Shown here in pieces: positions 1 to 7,854 of a stretch of 15,450 nucleotides of DNA. The notes under the pieces were generated by a model. That model saw nothing but the letters and a program-made list of their open reading frames with translations. It did not search any database and had not been told where the DNA came from. Made by a program: the position numbers and the translations under genes. This DNA is from Cyanobacteria bacterium T3Sed10_344R1 (GTDB taxonomy: Bacteria; Cyanobacteriota; Cyanobacteriia; Phormidesmidales; Phormidesmidaceae). The stretch is from assembly GCA_003566335.1 (NCBI GenBank), contig PXDR01000246.1, positions 1 to 15,450 of the forward strand, written 5' to 3'. Each line of letters starts with the position of its first letter. Within the stretch, counting starts at the first letter, position 1.

Positions 1-1
1 C

Positions 2-124
2 CCAGGACAACCCATCCGCATCGAAAATGACTCCAGCCACTTCCTCGGCATTGCCGTACCGACCCCCTGGCCCGCAGCCACCGGCACTTACCTCAAAGCC
101 AAAATGGGGTTTGCCTCACTCTAG
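2..124 (+). CDS. 3' end of an unidentified gene (partial)
   Basis: An open frame enters from the left edge and ends at TAG (122-124), giving the last 40 residues of a protein. The tail includes RIENDSSHFLGIAVPTPWP and ends KAKMGFASL. I do not recognise the family; the fragment is too short to show a domain. It reads in the same direction as the chromophore lyase gene 157 bases downstream, but the spacer holds a tandem repeat, so nothing indicates they are co-transcribed. Codon choice matches the neighbouring genes, which supports real coding sequence. It could still be a chance open frame, since only 123 bases are visible. Confidence 0.5.
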   Translation, partial: PGQPIRIENDSSHFLGIAVPTPWPAATGTYLKAKMGFASL

Positions 125-142
125 GCTGTAGCCCAGTCCAAT

Positions 143-182
143 CACCATCCCACCATCCCACCACCCCACCATCTCGCCATCC
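143..182. repeat. Octamer tandem repeat, 5 copies of CACCATCC-like unit
   Basis: Five adjacent 8-base units lie just after the partial gene: CACCATCC, CACCATCC, CACCACCC, CACCATCT and CGCCATCC. The same unit recurs at 858-881, on the other side of the lyase gene. Short tandem repeats of 7 or so bases between genes are well known in cyanobacteria (STRR sequences); an 8-base unit is a variant of that theme. The array is free of coding constraint and likely varies in copy number between strains. Confidence 0.8.
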
Positions 183-281
183 CCCCTTAAGGCGTCCCCC
201 TTCGTTTTAGAATGGGAAACAGCACATGGAGCCCCACAACACGGCCCTGGGCATAACGGCTGGGAATGAATTGGAGAGACG

Positions 282-806
282 ATGGACAGCGCAACTTTTT
301 TTGAGCAATTGGCCGGTAAGTGGTTTTCCCAGCGCACGACCCACTATCTGCCTCAGTCCAGCTCTCAAACCGGGCAGTCTACCCTCGAAATTGAGTATCT
401 GACCGGGGATACCCCTGACTTAGTCCAGCTCTGCCAACAGCATCAGCTGGATCCCGCTCAGGCACTCTGTGGCCTCAAGGTGAATCAAGATAGCCAAATC
501 GACGGCAATCCCCAGCGGCAGCAGCAAACCACCTTGATGGTAATGATGACCTCAGATCAGCCCAATCAAGGGCAGCTGTTACAGCAAACCGGCACTGCTC
601 AACCGACTAGCCAGGGCCGCTATCACCTCACCGATGAGCGGCTAACCCTGATCACCGAAACCAACGAAATCCAGGCCGAAGAACAGCTTTGGTTCCTCAA
701 CCCCAACCTGCGGATGCGCACCTGCGTGGTCAAGGCCGCTAACGGCTTCTCCCTCACCGCCTTCTGCTCTGAAATTCGCATGGGCGTCACCCGACCCAGC
801 AGCTAA
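282..806 (+). CDS. cpcS: Phycobiliprotein chromophore lyase, CpcS/CpeS family
   Basis: A 174-residue protein of the CpcS/CpeS/CpcU bilin lyase family (DUF1001, lipocalin-like beta barrel). These enzymes attach phycocyanobilin or a related bilin to a cysteine of phycobiliprotein subunits in the cytoplasm, before phycobilisome assembly. Family signatures seen are AGKWFSQRT near the N-terminus (residues 11-19), GRYHL (112-116), a block from E133 to T147 containing LWFLNPNLRMRT, and FCSEIRMG near the C-terminus (161-168). Length is normal for the family. The start ATG has a GGAGAG ribosome site at 273-278. The mid-region after residue 66 lacks the W-D-G-T-M-like stretch I associate with typical CpcS, so it may be the CpcU or another subgroup; the family is secure but the exact symbol is not. 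No other phycobilisome gene is in the window. Confidence 0.88.
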   Translation: MDSATFFEQLAGKWFSQRTTHYLPQSSSQTGQSTLEIEYLTGDTPDLVQLCQQHQLDPAQALCGLKVNQDSQIDGNPQRQQQTTLMVMMTSDQPNQGQLLQQTGTAQPTSQGRYHLTDERLTLITETNEIQAEEQLWFLNPNLRMRTCVVKAANGFSLTAFCSEIRMGVTRPSS

Positions 807-827
807 GCCGCTACCAGAGATTTATCA

Positions 828-849
828 GGGCTCTAAACATATAGAGCCC
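828..849. terminator. Perfect 8-bp stem hairpin between convergent genes
   Basis: GGGCTCTA (828-835), a 6-base loop and TAGAGCCC (842-849) form a perfect 8-base-pair stem, 21 bases after the lyase stop codon. It sits between two convergent genes, where a bidirectional terminator would be expected. No T-run follows on either strand, so intrinsic termination is not proven; it may instead protect the mRNA 3' end. Confidence 0.5.
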
Positions 850-857
850 CATTCACC

Positions 858-881
858 CGCCATCCCGCCATCCCACCATCC
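858..881. repeat. Second octamer tandem repeat, 3 copies
   Basis: Three adjacent 8-base units: CGCCATCC, CGCCATCC, CACCATCC. They match the unit of the array at 143-182, so the lyase gene is flanked on both sides by the same repeat in the same orientation. The sequence up to the convergent stop codon at 905 is C-rich, with no gene visible. Confidence 0.75.
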
Positions 882-904
882 CCAGCCCTAATCCCCAGCG
901 TTAA

Positions 905-3900
905 CTACCCCTCCAACACCGGAGCCAACTGGCCAATCAGCGGTTCCTCAAGGGTCTGAACTTTGTTGTGCAGCAACTGACCAAAATAGGCGCGCAGCCG
1001 CTGACACTGCTCTAGGTTGGGCACAATGATTTGCGAGGCTTGCTTGGTGAATAGGGGCTGCGATCGCAAGCTGACATACAGCGGGTCAGTCTGGGTAACT
1101 GCGCTTAAAATCGGAGCCTCTCCATTCCCCGGCACCAGCCCTGGGGGCAGGTGACCATCCAGCAAGGCCAGCAGATGGTTTTGGCAAGCCTGGGTATTGA
1201 TGCCTCGCTGCTCTAGCAAGTGCATGACGCCGGTAATCGGCATGGGCTGGTCAGGAAACACCCGCAGCAGTTCCCGCAGCAAGAAATAGTCGCTGTACTG
1301 CTGGCGGACTAGATCCAGCACCTGGGGATAGCGCACCAAGTTAGCCAAGCCATAAGCCACTCGACTACAGCGAGCCTGGTCGCCAGCGTAGGTGTCGTAA
1401 ATCGTGGTGGCATTGGGAAACTTGTCCTTCAGCAACCGGGCAATGGCGCTCAGAGATGCCGCCCCGCCCGTGGACACCACCTGCTTTACCCCCTGGGGCG
1501 ACAGGCGGGTCTGGCTTAGCAGGCCATTCAAATGGCGGTTAAGCCGACGAATGAACGGCATAAACACCTGGCCCTCTAGGGCTTTGCGCTGAATCAGCCA
1601 GTGGTAGGGGCCAACTTCCAGCACGAACTGCACCTGCTGACGCCCCTGAAGCTGAACTTTCAGGTGGCGGGCCGCCTGGAGCAGGCTTTGGCCTAGGGAC
1701 GACGCCAGTAAGCGCTGCTGGAGTTGGCAGCGCTTGGCGCTGTCGGGTTCGCTGGGGCGCGGCAAATCCAGGGTCTCAAATCCTAGGGCAGCCCAGGCGG
1801 CGTCGAAGTCATCGACCGCAATCTGCCAGTGGGGTTTGGGGCTGCGATCGCTGCTGAGCGTACGGGCCGCCGTCGGGGCAATCAGCTGACAGATAATGTC
1901 TTGGTCAATTCCATCCCCGCCATAGGCAAAGCTGCGCACCATAAAGTCCTTATAGTTGAGCTGGCTCAACTCCGCTGGCAAATCCGCCACCGCCAATTCA
2001 GTCAGGTGCGCCCCGGCATTAATCACCACCGTGCCCCCCTGCCAGGGGTAGCAGTAGAGGGTGGTGGACTGGCGAGCCGTTAAGGCCGCCGGATCTTGGG
2101 CCGCAGTCGTCGGGTCGGGCAGCACCGACAGCAGCGCCGCAATAGAATCTTCTACAAAGAAAATCTGCTCAGACTGCTGGACTAGCCCCGCTCCCAGCAC
2201 CGCTTCACGAATGTTGAAGCTGTAGGTATCGGGCCAGTTGACCGGATAGCCCACCACCACGCTGTGAAGCCGTTGCAGGATGTCTTGCACCTGCTCAGGG
2301 GAAAGTTTGGGGGCAGCACAGACCACAGAATTGCCTCGCCCCGGCCAGACACTCTGAAGCAGTTGGCGCAGGCTTTCTTGCACTAGGTTGAGGGAGACAG
2401 TCTGGTTATCAGACCACTGCACCTGGGGCTGCCACTGGCCACTGCTGGCAGCCACATGGGGCACCCCCAAAGGCAGCAAGGTCTTGAGGGAATGAAGGCG
2501 AATCGCCTCATCGTCAGCGCCATCGGGATTGACGCCGGGATCAACAGATATCCCCACAGCGCCAACCGTCGCAGTCCTCAGGTTCAGATCGGCTTGGGTC
2601 GGAAACCGGAACACCTGGGGGCTACCCGCCTCGCCCTGCTGCCAGTAGAGGGGATAGGCGTCGCCGCTGTAGCGCTCCATCAGCACCGCAGAGATCCCAG
2701 TTGTGCCCAGATCCAGCCCCAAAGTCCAGAGCTGGGGAACTGTTTCAGCGGGCTCCGGTTCTGCTGGGGGCGGCTGGTCAAGGTCGGGAATATCTAAGGC
2801 GGATAGGGCGACCTCTAAATCAGGCGCTTGAGGGTCAGCGGTTAGATCCGCTGCTAAATCACCGTCAGAAACACCCACCTCAGGAGCATCTAGATCTAGG
2901 CTGTCCAGATCCAGTTCTCCGAGACCAGACAGATCTACATCCGGGCTATCGGCGACGGGGAAGGCAGCGGATGCCTCATCCGCCGTTCCATCACCAGGCA
3001 TGTCTAAAAGCGGCCCCAAGTCACTCAGGTCAATCTCTTGGGAAGCGGTTTCCTCGCTGATTCCAGCGGTGCCCAGGTCCAGAGGGGGCGCATCTTCTAG
3101 GGACTCAGGCGGGGGAGAGGCAGGCGGCTCGGGTGACTCAAAGTCATTGTTCCCGAGAAAAGCCTCAAAGTCTGACGGGTTGATATCTGGCGGCGGGGTC
3201 AAGGCGTCTAGGGACGTGTCTAAATCCGGTGCCTGGGGCGCTGAAGCCGGAGCGTCAAAATCAAACGAATCTAGATCTAGTCCCAGATCTGGAGCCAGAT
3301 CTGGGACTAGATCTGGCTCTAGCTCATCGTCACGCTCCTCAGCCTGACTGTCTTCTGGCGACTCAGTTGCTGGGGTATCCCCAAAATCCCCAAACGAATC
3401 CGCAAAGGAGTCTACCAAGTCCTCTAAATCATCCGCGTCCGTTTCTGCAGCAGGCAGGTCAGGATCTAATGGGTCAAGCAAGCCTTCCAACCCAGCCGCC
3501 ATCTCCGGGTCGTCCCCGCCTAGGGTAAACAGGTCTTCTCCTAAGTCCGACGCCAGGTCAACGCCAGGATCAGCCTCAGGGTCAGATTCAGGCTCAGTAT
3601 CCAGGTCGGCCCCGAGCTCATCAGCTAACGCCGAGTCTGGCTCCAGGTCTAGACCGCTGTCTGAGTCCGTCGGGGCTGGGGGATCGGCTTCACTGCCGCC
3701 ATCATCACTGCCGCCATCACTCAACGAATCTGGACTGAACGGATCGGCGAGATCCGTCCCAAAAGCTTCTCCAAAAAAATCTTCGGCGGAGCCAGACGAG
3801 TCCTCTGGCGAGGTTGCCCCCCAGTCGGGCGGCGGCGGCATGGGCGAGAACTCACTGGCTAAATTGGCCGCATCTCCCAGGGCTTCTAGGGGCGTGCTGG

Positions 3901-6900
3901 GCAGATCCAGCAGCGGATCATCTAAGTCCATGCCGACCAACGACTCTAGGGAAAACGGCGTGTCTTCTGTGGTCTCAGGCTCAGTAGGTGACCCTTCAGC
4001 CTGCCCTAGGGCATCAGCTAAGTCGCCCAGACCAAGGTTATCTAGGGTTGTCGCTGGATCCTCATCCCCGGAGATTTCCCATTGCTCCACAACGGTGTCT
4101 ATGCCGTCATTGTTGCGGGAGGGTGGGGAAACATCCAAATCTGAGTCTGATCCAAAATCATCCCCAAAGCTATCTAGGGTGCCGTCAGCCTCTGTGCCAG
4201 CCAGGTCGTCTGAATCCAGGGACTCAGGGTCTGATGCCGAGTCATCCGGCAAATCGGCAAATAGGGCGAGGGCATCGGCAACGTCAACCGAGTCATCGTC
4301 ATCGGACTCAGCTGCATCTGCTGCATTGTCGTCCGCGTCGTCTAGCCAATCTTCTGACAACAGGTCATCTGAGCTGGCAGTAGACTCTGGCGGCTGATCA
4401 AATGCGATCGCATCTATTCCAGTAGTAGTCAGCCGATCGCTGAACAGAGCCTGCTCCACTTCCGCTTCGGGCATTTCCTGGGTCTGGGCGGTTTCGAGTT
4501 GAGTCCAGGCTGTGTCGGTCTCTGCCGTACCAGAGGGATTTGCGTTAGACAGATCTGCATCAGACAAATCTGAGTCAGACGGATCTGAGTCAGACGGATC
4601 GGTCTCCATGCCCAACTCAGTCACCAGACTCTCTAAAGTCTGTTCAGAGCTATCTGTCCCCTCTTCTGGAGAAGTGGGCTCATCCCCAAACTGATCGCCA
4701 AAGAGATCTTCGCTATCGTCGGCAGCTACAGCCGGGTCGGGCTCAGGCGGGTAGTCGGTGTAAACCGCTTCGGCTGAATCAGGCGGCGAACTGGGGAAAT
4801 TATCGGGTGGCGGGGGCGTCCCAACCGCTGGCGTGCTGAGCACGTCAAAACTGTCAAAGCTCTCTAGATCAATGCCTTCAAGGCTAGATAGGTCTGTGCT
4901 GAGCTGTCGCAGGGTGCCAGAATCAACGTCAAAATCAATCGCAGCTTCTTCAGAAGACTCATCATCAGCGATCAGCAAGTCTTCTTCACTGGGGGCCGGA
5001 ATGTAAGCATCTTCGGCCCAAGTTTGGGCGTTGAGGTCGGGAGCAAAGTCAGGCTCGAATAAATCAACGCCAGTGGCAGGCTGACCCACTCGATCTTCTG
5101 GGAAAAGGTCGGCTAAGGAGGTGATGGTATCCGCTGCCGGGGCTGAACTTAATTCAGCAGCAGCATCTTCATCCGGCTCGTTGCTGAAGAGGGTACCCAG
5201 GGTGGGACTGTCTTGGGTCGAGGTTCCGTCTTCAGGCAGGTCGCTGTCGCCAAATAGCAGGCTGTCCAGGGTCGGGGGCTCTGCGTCTGGGGCCTCTGGG
5301 GCCACTTCAGCCGTATCAGGTGCCGGAGGCGGTGAAGACAGCAGCTCTGTCTCATCATCGTCGCCAGAGCCTAGGTCGTCGAAATCTGCAAAATCCCCCA
5401 GATCGTCTAGATCATCAAGTCCCTGAGGCTCAGTTCCCCACTCAGCATTGAGCGCATCAGCCCCGAACTCAGAGTCTTCCTCTAACTCTCCAGTGGCCGC
5501 TGGCGGGATATCTGCGGTTGAATCAGCGCCCAGATCTTCAGTGCCCAGATCTTCAGCACCCAGATCTTCAGCGTCTAAGTCTGCGACGTTTAGCTCATCG
5601 CCCGCTAAGTCTTCAGCAGTCAGATCAGCATTGACTTCATCTGAATCTAGTTCGCCTAGCTCTAGCTCGCCTGGATCTGCATCAACTGCGAATGGCCCGG
5701 CACCGGGCTCGATTAGGGTTTCCAGGTCGTCGGCAACGAAGTCATCTTCTGAGCGATCGCTCAAGGCTGGATCATTAAAGTCATCTGGAAAGTCATCTGG
5801 CGCTAGGTCGTCTAGAACCGGATCTGCTTCTGGCTCGGTTAGGCCATGCTCGAAGATTGTCTCTTCGTCCCTATCTTCTAGACCGCTCTCTACCCCATCA
5901 GAGTCATCTAGATTGGTTGGGTCAGGTGCGATCGCACCGTCGCCAAACAAACTCTGATAGAAGTCATCCAGTTCGGCATACCCTTCACCCTCAGCAGCAG
6001 GTGGATCGGCTTCTGTCGGGGGCGCAGGGGCGCGGTTAGCGGCTAGGGCATCTGCGATCGCCTGGTCAGCTTCATTCCATCGGCTCAGCAACTCCAGCGG
6101 ATCACCCGCCGGGCCGCGATACTCCTGAATGACCGTGCGCTCCTCATCATCTTGGTCAAAGCTGTCATTGACCTGGAGCTGAGTGATTTCGTCATCGAAA
6201 TCAATTTCAATCTCATCGCCCAGGGCATCGTCGTCTAAGTCCAGATCCTCCAGCACCAGATCATCCAAGCCGCTGAGAGCACTCGCCGAATCTGGATCTG
6301 ACGCTTCAGCAGAATCAGCCTGAATTTGGGTGACTTCTGGCGCGGTATCCCAGGTCGAGGCCAGCTGATCGTCAAGATCGTCAAAGTCATCAAAGTCTGA
6401 ATCAAGCTCATCAACGGTCTCATCCCAAGCCTGTTCAGCCTGGGTGGAGGCCAGCAACTGCGCCCGAGCCGCCTCTCGCAGCACCCCTGACTCCAGAAAC
6501 GCCGAGGCTTCTTGACTCAGCTGCTGAGCCAAGTGGTTAATTAGCGCCTTGAAGATTACCTCGCCCTGCTGCCCCAGGCCATGCATGTTCTCTAGCCCCT
6601 GGGACAGAGACGTCTGGTAGCTCTGGACCGTTTTTTCCAGTGCACCAAACACCAGCCCCAGGGTGCCATCCATCTGTAGCAGCAGTTGATCGGTTTGGCT
6701 TTGAATCAACTTCATCTGAGCCAAGCGCTGGTTCGGGCTGAGCAGTTCTAGCTCATCCGCATCTGCCGCAGCGGCCTGCTGTAACAGCAGTTGATTATCA
6801 CTATCGGCCTCAAGCTGGCTCAGGGTCTCTACCACCTGCTGCGATAACCGCTCTTGCAGTTGGCTCATCAGCCCTTCCAGGAAGTCTTGTAGCTCTTCGG

Positions 6901-7318
6901 CATCTAAGGCCCGTTCTGGGGCCGGCGGCGGCGACGCGCTCAGCTGCCGGAGTTCTGTGACCTCTTCTAGCAGCGCCTGGCGTTCCTGTTGCAGGGCATC
7001 TACCTCAATCCGCATCGGCTGGAGCATATTGGCCCGCAGGTACTCCATTTCTTGCAGCAGAGACTGCAACACCTGCTGGGCCGATGCCTCAGCCCCAGTG
7101 GGCTCACTCTCCGCTGGCGTCGTCTCGGACTGAGTCCAGCCTCCAGCCACAGTGATGCCTTGCTGCACCGACTGGAGGTAACTGCGGGTTTTCTCTAACA
7201 CCTGGCGCTGCTGACTGGCTTCTCCCGACATCACCCACGGCAGCCGGGGATTGGCTTTCGTCAAGACAGCATCAATCTCATCAATCAGGCGTTGGATTTG
7301 ATCCTGCTGGGAAGTCAC
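905..7318 (-). CDS. Giant acidic protein with C-terminal Hsp70/actin-fold ATPase domain
   Basis: About 2137 residues from a GTG at 7318; the frame stays open to a TTG at 7378 (20 more residues). I prefer GTG because the protein then begins MTSQQDQIQRLIDEID, as I recall for cyanobacterial relatives, with AAGGG 7 bases upstream. Residues 1-300 are helical and coiled-coil prone (for example 80-127 and 140-170). About 310-1525 is acidic, rich in D, S, E, A and P, with no lysine or cysteine, and predicted disordered. About 1530-1990 is an Hsp70-like nucleotide-binding domain: phosphate 1 loop DLGTTGIS (1536-1543), connect-1-like FFVEDSIAALL (around 1720-1730), a phosphate 2-like loop INAGAH (1766-1771), GGDGID, and adenosine motif STGGAAS (1949-1955). 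A tail of about 140 residues follows. There is no Hsp70 peptide-binding domain, so classical chaperone activity is not implied. No signal peptide or membrane segment is seen; it is probably cytoplasmic. Its function is unknown, and scaffold or ATP-switched assembly roles are inference only. Confidence 0.85.
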   Translation of the reverse strand: MTSQQDQIQRLIDEIDAVLTKANPRLPWVMSGEASQQRQVLEKTRSYLQSVQQGITVAGGWTQSETTPAESEPTGAEASAQQVLQSLLQEMEYLRANMLQPMRIEVDALQQERQALLEEVTELRQLSASPPPAPERALDAEELQDFLEGLMSQLQERLSQQVVETLSQLEADSDNQLLLQQAAAADADELELLSPNQRLAQMKLIQSQTDQLLLQMDGTLGLVFGALEKTVQSYQTSLSQGLENMHGLGQQGEVIFKALINHLAQQLSQEASAFLESGVLREAARAQLLASTQAEQAWDETVDELDSDFDDFDDLDDQLASTWDTAPEVTQIQADSAEASDPDSASALSGLDDLVLEDLDLDDDALGDEIEIDFDDEITQLQVNDSFDQDDEERTVIQEYRGPAGDPLELLSRWNEADQAIADALAANRAPAPPTEADPPAAEGEGYAELDDFYQSLFGDGAIAPDPTNLDDSDGVESGLEDRDEETIFEHGLTEPEADPVLDDLAPDDFPDDFNDPALSDRSEDDFVADDLETLIEPGAGPFAVDADPGELELGELDSDEVNADLTAEDLAGDELNVADLDAEDLGAEDLGTEDLGADSTADIPPAATGELEEDSEFGADALNAEWGTEPQGLDDLDDLGDFADFDDLGSGDDDETELLSSPPPAPDTAEVAPEAPDAEPPTLDSLLFGDSDLPEDGTSTQDSPTLGTLFSNEPDEDAAAELSSAPAADTITSLADLFPEDRVGQPATGVDLFEPDFAPDLNAQTWAEDAYIPAPSEEDLLIADDESSEEAAIDFDVDSGTLRQLSTDLSSLEGIDLESFDSFDVLSTPAVGTPPPPDNFPSSPPDSAEAVYTDYPPEPDPAVAADDSEDLFGDQFGDEPTSPEEGTDSSEQTLESLVTELGMETDPSDSDPSDSDLSDADLSNANPSGTAETDTAWTQLETAQTQEMPEAEVEQALFSDRLTTTGIDAIAFDQPPESTASSDDLLSEDWLDDADDNAADAAESDDDDSVDVADALALFADLPDDSASDPESLDSDDLAGTEADGTLDSFGDDFGSDSDLDVSPPSRNNDGIDTVVEQWEISGDEDPATTLDNLGLGDLADALGQAEGSPTEPETTEDTPFSLESLVGMDLDDPLLDLPSTPLEALGDAANLASEFSPMPPPPDWGATSPEDSSGSAEDFFGEAFGTDLADPFSPDSLSDGGSDDGGSEADPPAPTDSDSGLDLEPDSALADELGADLDTEPESDPEADPGVDLASDLGEDLFTLGGDDPEMAAGLEGLLDPLDPDLPAAETDADDLEDLVDSFADSFGDFGDTPATESPEDSQAEERDDELEPDLVPDLAPDLGLDLDSFDFDAPASAPQAPDLDTSLDALTPPPDINPSDFEAFLGNNDFESPEPPASPPPESLEDAPPLDLGTAGISEETASQEIDLSDLGPLLDMPGDGTADEASAAFPVADSPDVDLSGLGELDLDSLDLDAPEVGVSDGDLAADLTADPQAPDLEVALSALDIPDLDQPPPAEPEPAETVPQLWTLGLDLGTTGISAVLMERYSGDAYPLYWQQGEAGSPQVFRFPTQADLNLRTATVGAVGISVDPGVNPDGADDEAIRLHSLKTLLPLGVPHVAASSGQWQPQVQWSDNQTVSLNLVQESLRQLLQSVWPGRGNSVVCAAPKLSPEQVQDILQRLHSVVVGYPVNWPDTYSFNIREAVLGAGLVQQSEQIFFVEDSIAALLSVLPDPTTAAQDPAALTARQSTTLYCYPWQGGTVVINAGAHLTELAVADLPAELSQLNYKDFMVRSFAYGGDGIDQDIICQLIAPTAARTLSSDRSPKPHWQIAVDDFDAAWAALGFETLDLPRPSEPDSAKRCQLQQRLLASSLGQSLLQAARHLKVQLQGRQQVQFVLEVGPYHWLIQRKALEGQVFMPFIRRLNRHLNGLLSQTRLSPQGVKQVVSTGGAASLSAIARLLKDKFPNATTIYDTYAGDQARCSRVAYGLANLVRYPQVLDLVRQQYSDYFLLRELLRVFPDQPMPITGVMHLLEQRGINTQACQNHLLALLDGHLPPGLVPGNGEAPILSAVTQTDPLYVSLRSQPLFTKQASQIIVPNLEQCQRLRAYFGQLLHNKVQTLEEPLIGQLAPVLEG
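3273..3314. repeat. 42-base near-perfect palindrome inside the giant gene
   Basis: Two 20-base arms (3273-3292 and 3295-3314) are exact reverse complements separated by only AG. The centre reads CCCAGATCTGG-AG-CCAGATCTGGG. On the coding (minus) strand it encodes part of a run of PDL-type repeats, PDLVPDLAPDLGLDLD. It could extrude as a cruciform or form a very stable mRNA hairpin. It probably arose by expansion of GATCT-containing codons in the acidic region. Confidence 0.85.
4547..4606. repeat. 15-base tandem repeat, 4 copies, in frame
   Basis: Four units, each starting AGAC and carrying a GATC or AATC core, repeat at exact 15-base spacing (starts 4547, 4562, 4577, 4592). They encode pentapeptide units of the form S-D/N-x-D/N-P/L in the acidic region of the giant protein. 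The period keeps the reading frame, so copy number can vary without frameshift. Confidence 0.75.
5526..5570. repeat. 15-base tandem repeat, 3 copies, in frame
   Basis: Three units GCGCCCAGATCTTCA, GTGCCCAGATCTTCA and GCACCCAGATCTTCA differ at only two positions. They encode the pentads AEDLG/TEDLG in the acidic region of the giant protein. The near identity of the copies suggests recent slippage or unequal exchange. Confidence 0.8.
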
Positions 7319-7854
7319 GGTGAAACCCTTGATTCTCGATAAGACCTTGGCACTGTACCGGGGCAACAGCCCCGCCAAGGGGTAGGCTTGTTCCTGAAGA
7401 TACCCCTAGACTGCCCTGACAACCGCCCTGACCCCACGTTCTTTAGCAAGATTGCAGGCGGGGCACAAAGCCAGGTTAAGGGATAGCCAAAATGGTTGCC
7501 CAAAGTGTATGCCAGCCTGGGTTAAAAGTCACAGCCACCCGATCCAAAAGCCTAAACCGCAACAGTCTAAAAACTGGCGACCTCAGCACCAAAGTCCGAT
7601 AAAGCCGAGTCTTTGCCGGAAATCTTTCAAGGCTTGCGGCTCTTCCATCCACGATTTAGCCAAAATTTGCGCAGAATTCAACAAAATTCCGTATTTTTGC
7701 GGGGGACATCTCCAAGTTAGGCCATCAACTAATTGAGTTTAGTTTAGGATTCTCTAGATCTTTTCTGCCCCAAGCTTGACCCCGGGTACTATCCTGGTAA
7801 GGACATGCCTAAGGCCAGCCGCCCGGTTAGGGTCGGCCCCCCTCTTCATTATCA
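7319..7854. other. Divergent spacer between the giant gene and the regulator gene
   Basis: About 535 bases with no convincing gene. It must hold the promoters of the giant gene (minus) and of the CRP-DUF2232-CobT cluster (plus). The left part is GC-rich; the right part, from about 7650, is AT-richer and promoter-like. I looked for a tRNA, a cobalamin riboswitch B12 box and a palindromic CRP site (TGTGA-N6-TCACA) and found none. A short open frame at 7452-7736 has unusual composition and no recognisable motif, so it is not called. Confidence 0.6.
7733..7760 (+). promoter_or_regulatory. Weak candidate promoter for the regulator cluster
   Basis: TTGAGT (7733-7738) and TAGATC (7755-7760) are spaced by 16 bases in the AT-rich end of the spacer, about 95 bases before the regulator start. 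The -35 match is fair and the -10 match poor, so this is only the best sigma-70-like candidate seen by eye. Confidence 0.22.

Noticed and set aside
3840..4397. A 185-codon plus-strand serine-rich open frame, with similar ones at 5448-5957 and 3000-3347
   Set aside because: These lie antisense to the acidic part of the giant gene. Strings of Asp and Glu codons read backwards give Ser- and Arg-rich frames without stops; no ribosome site or family motif is present.
7513..7533. Possible CRP-type palindrome near TCACA at 7529-7533
   Set aside because: The partner TGTGA is missing at the required 6-base spacing.
7452..7736. A 94-codon plus-strand open frame in the divergent spacer
   Set aside because: Composition is rich in C, H, K, P and Q with no recognisable motif, no ribosome site, and it lies in the promoter-like spacer. 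It is most likely chance.
7319..7854. Possible cobalamin riboswitch ahead of the CobT-containing cluster
   Set aside because: No B12-box-like sequence or plausible conserved core was found by eye in this spacer.
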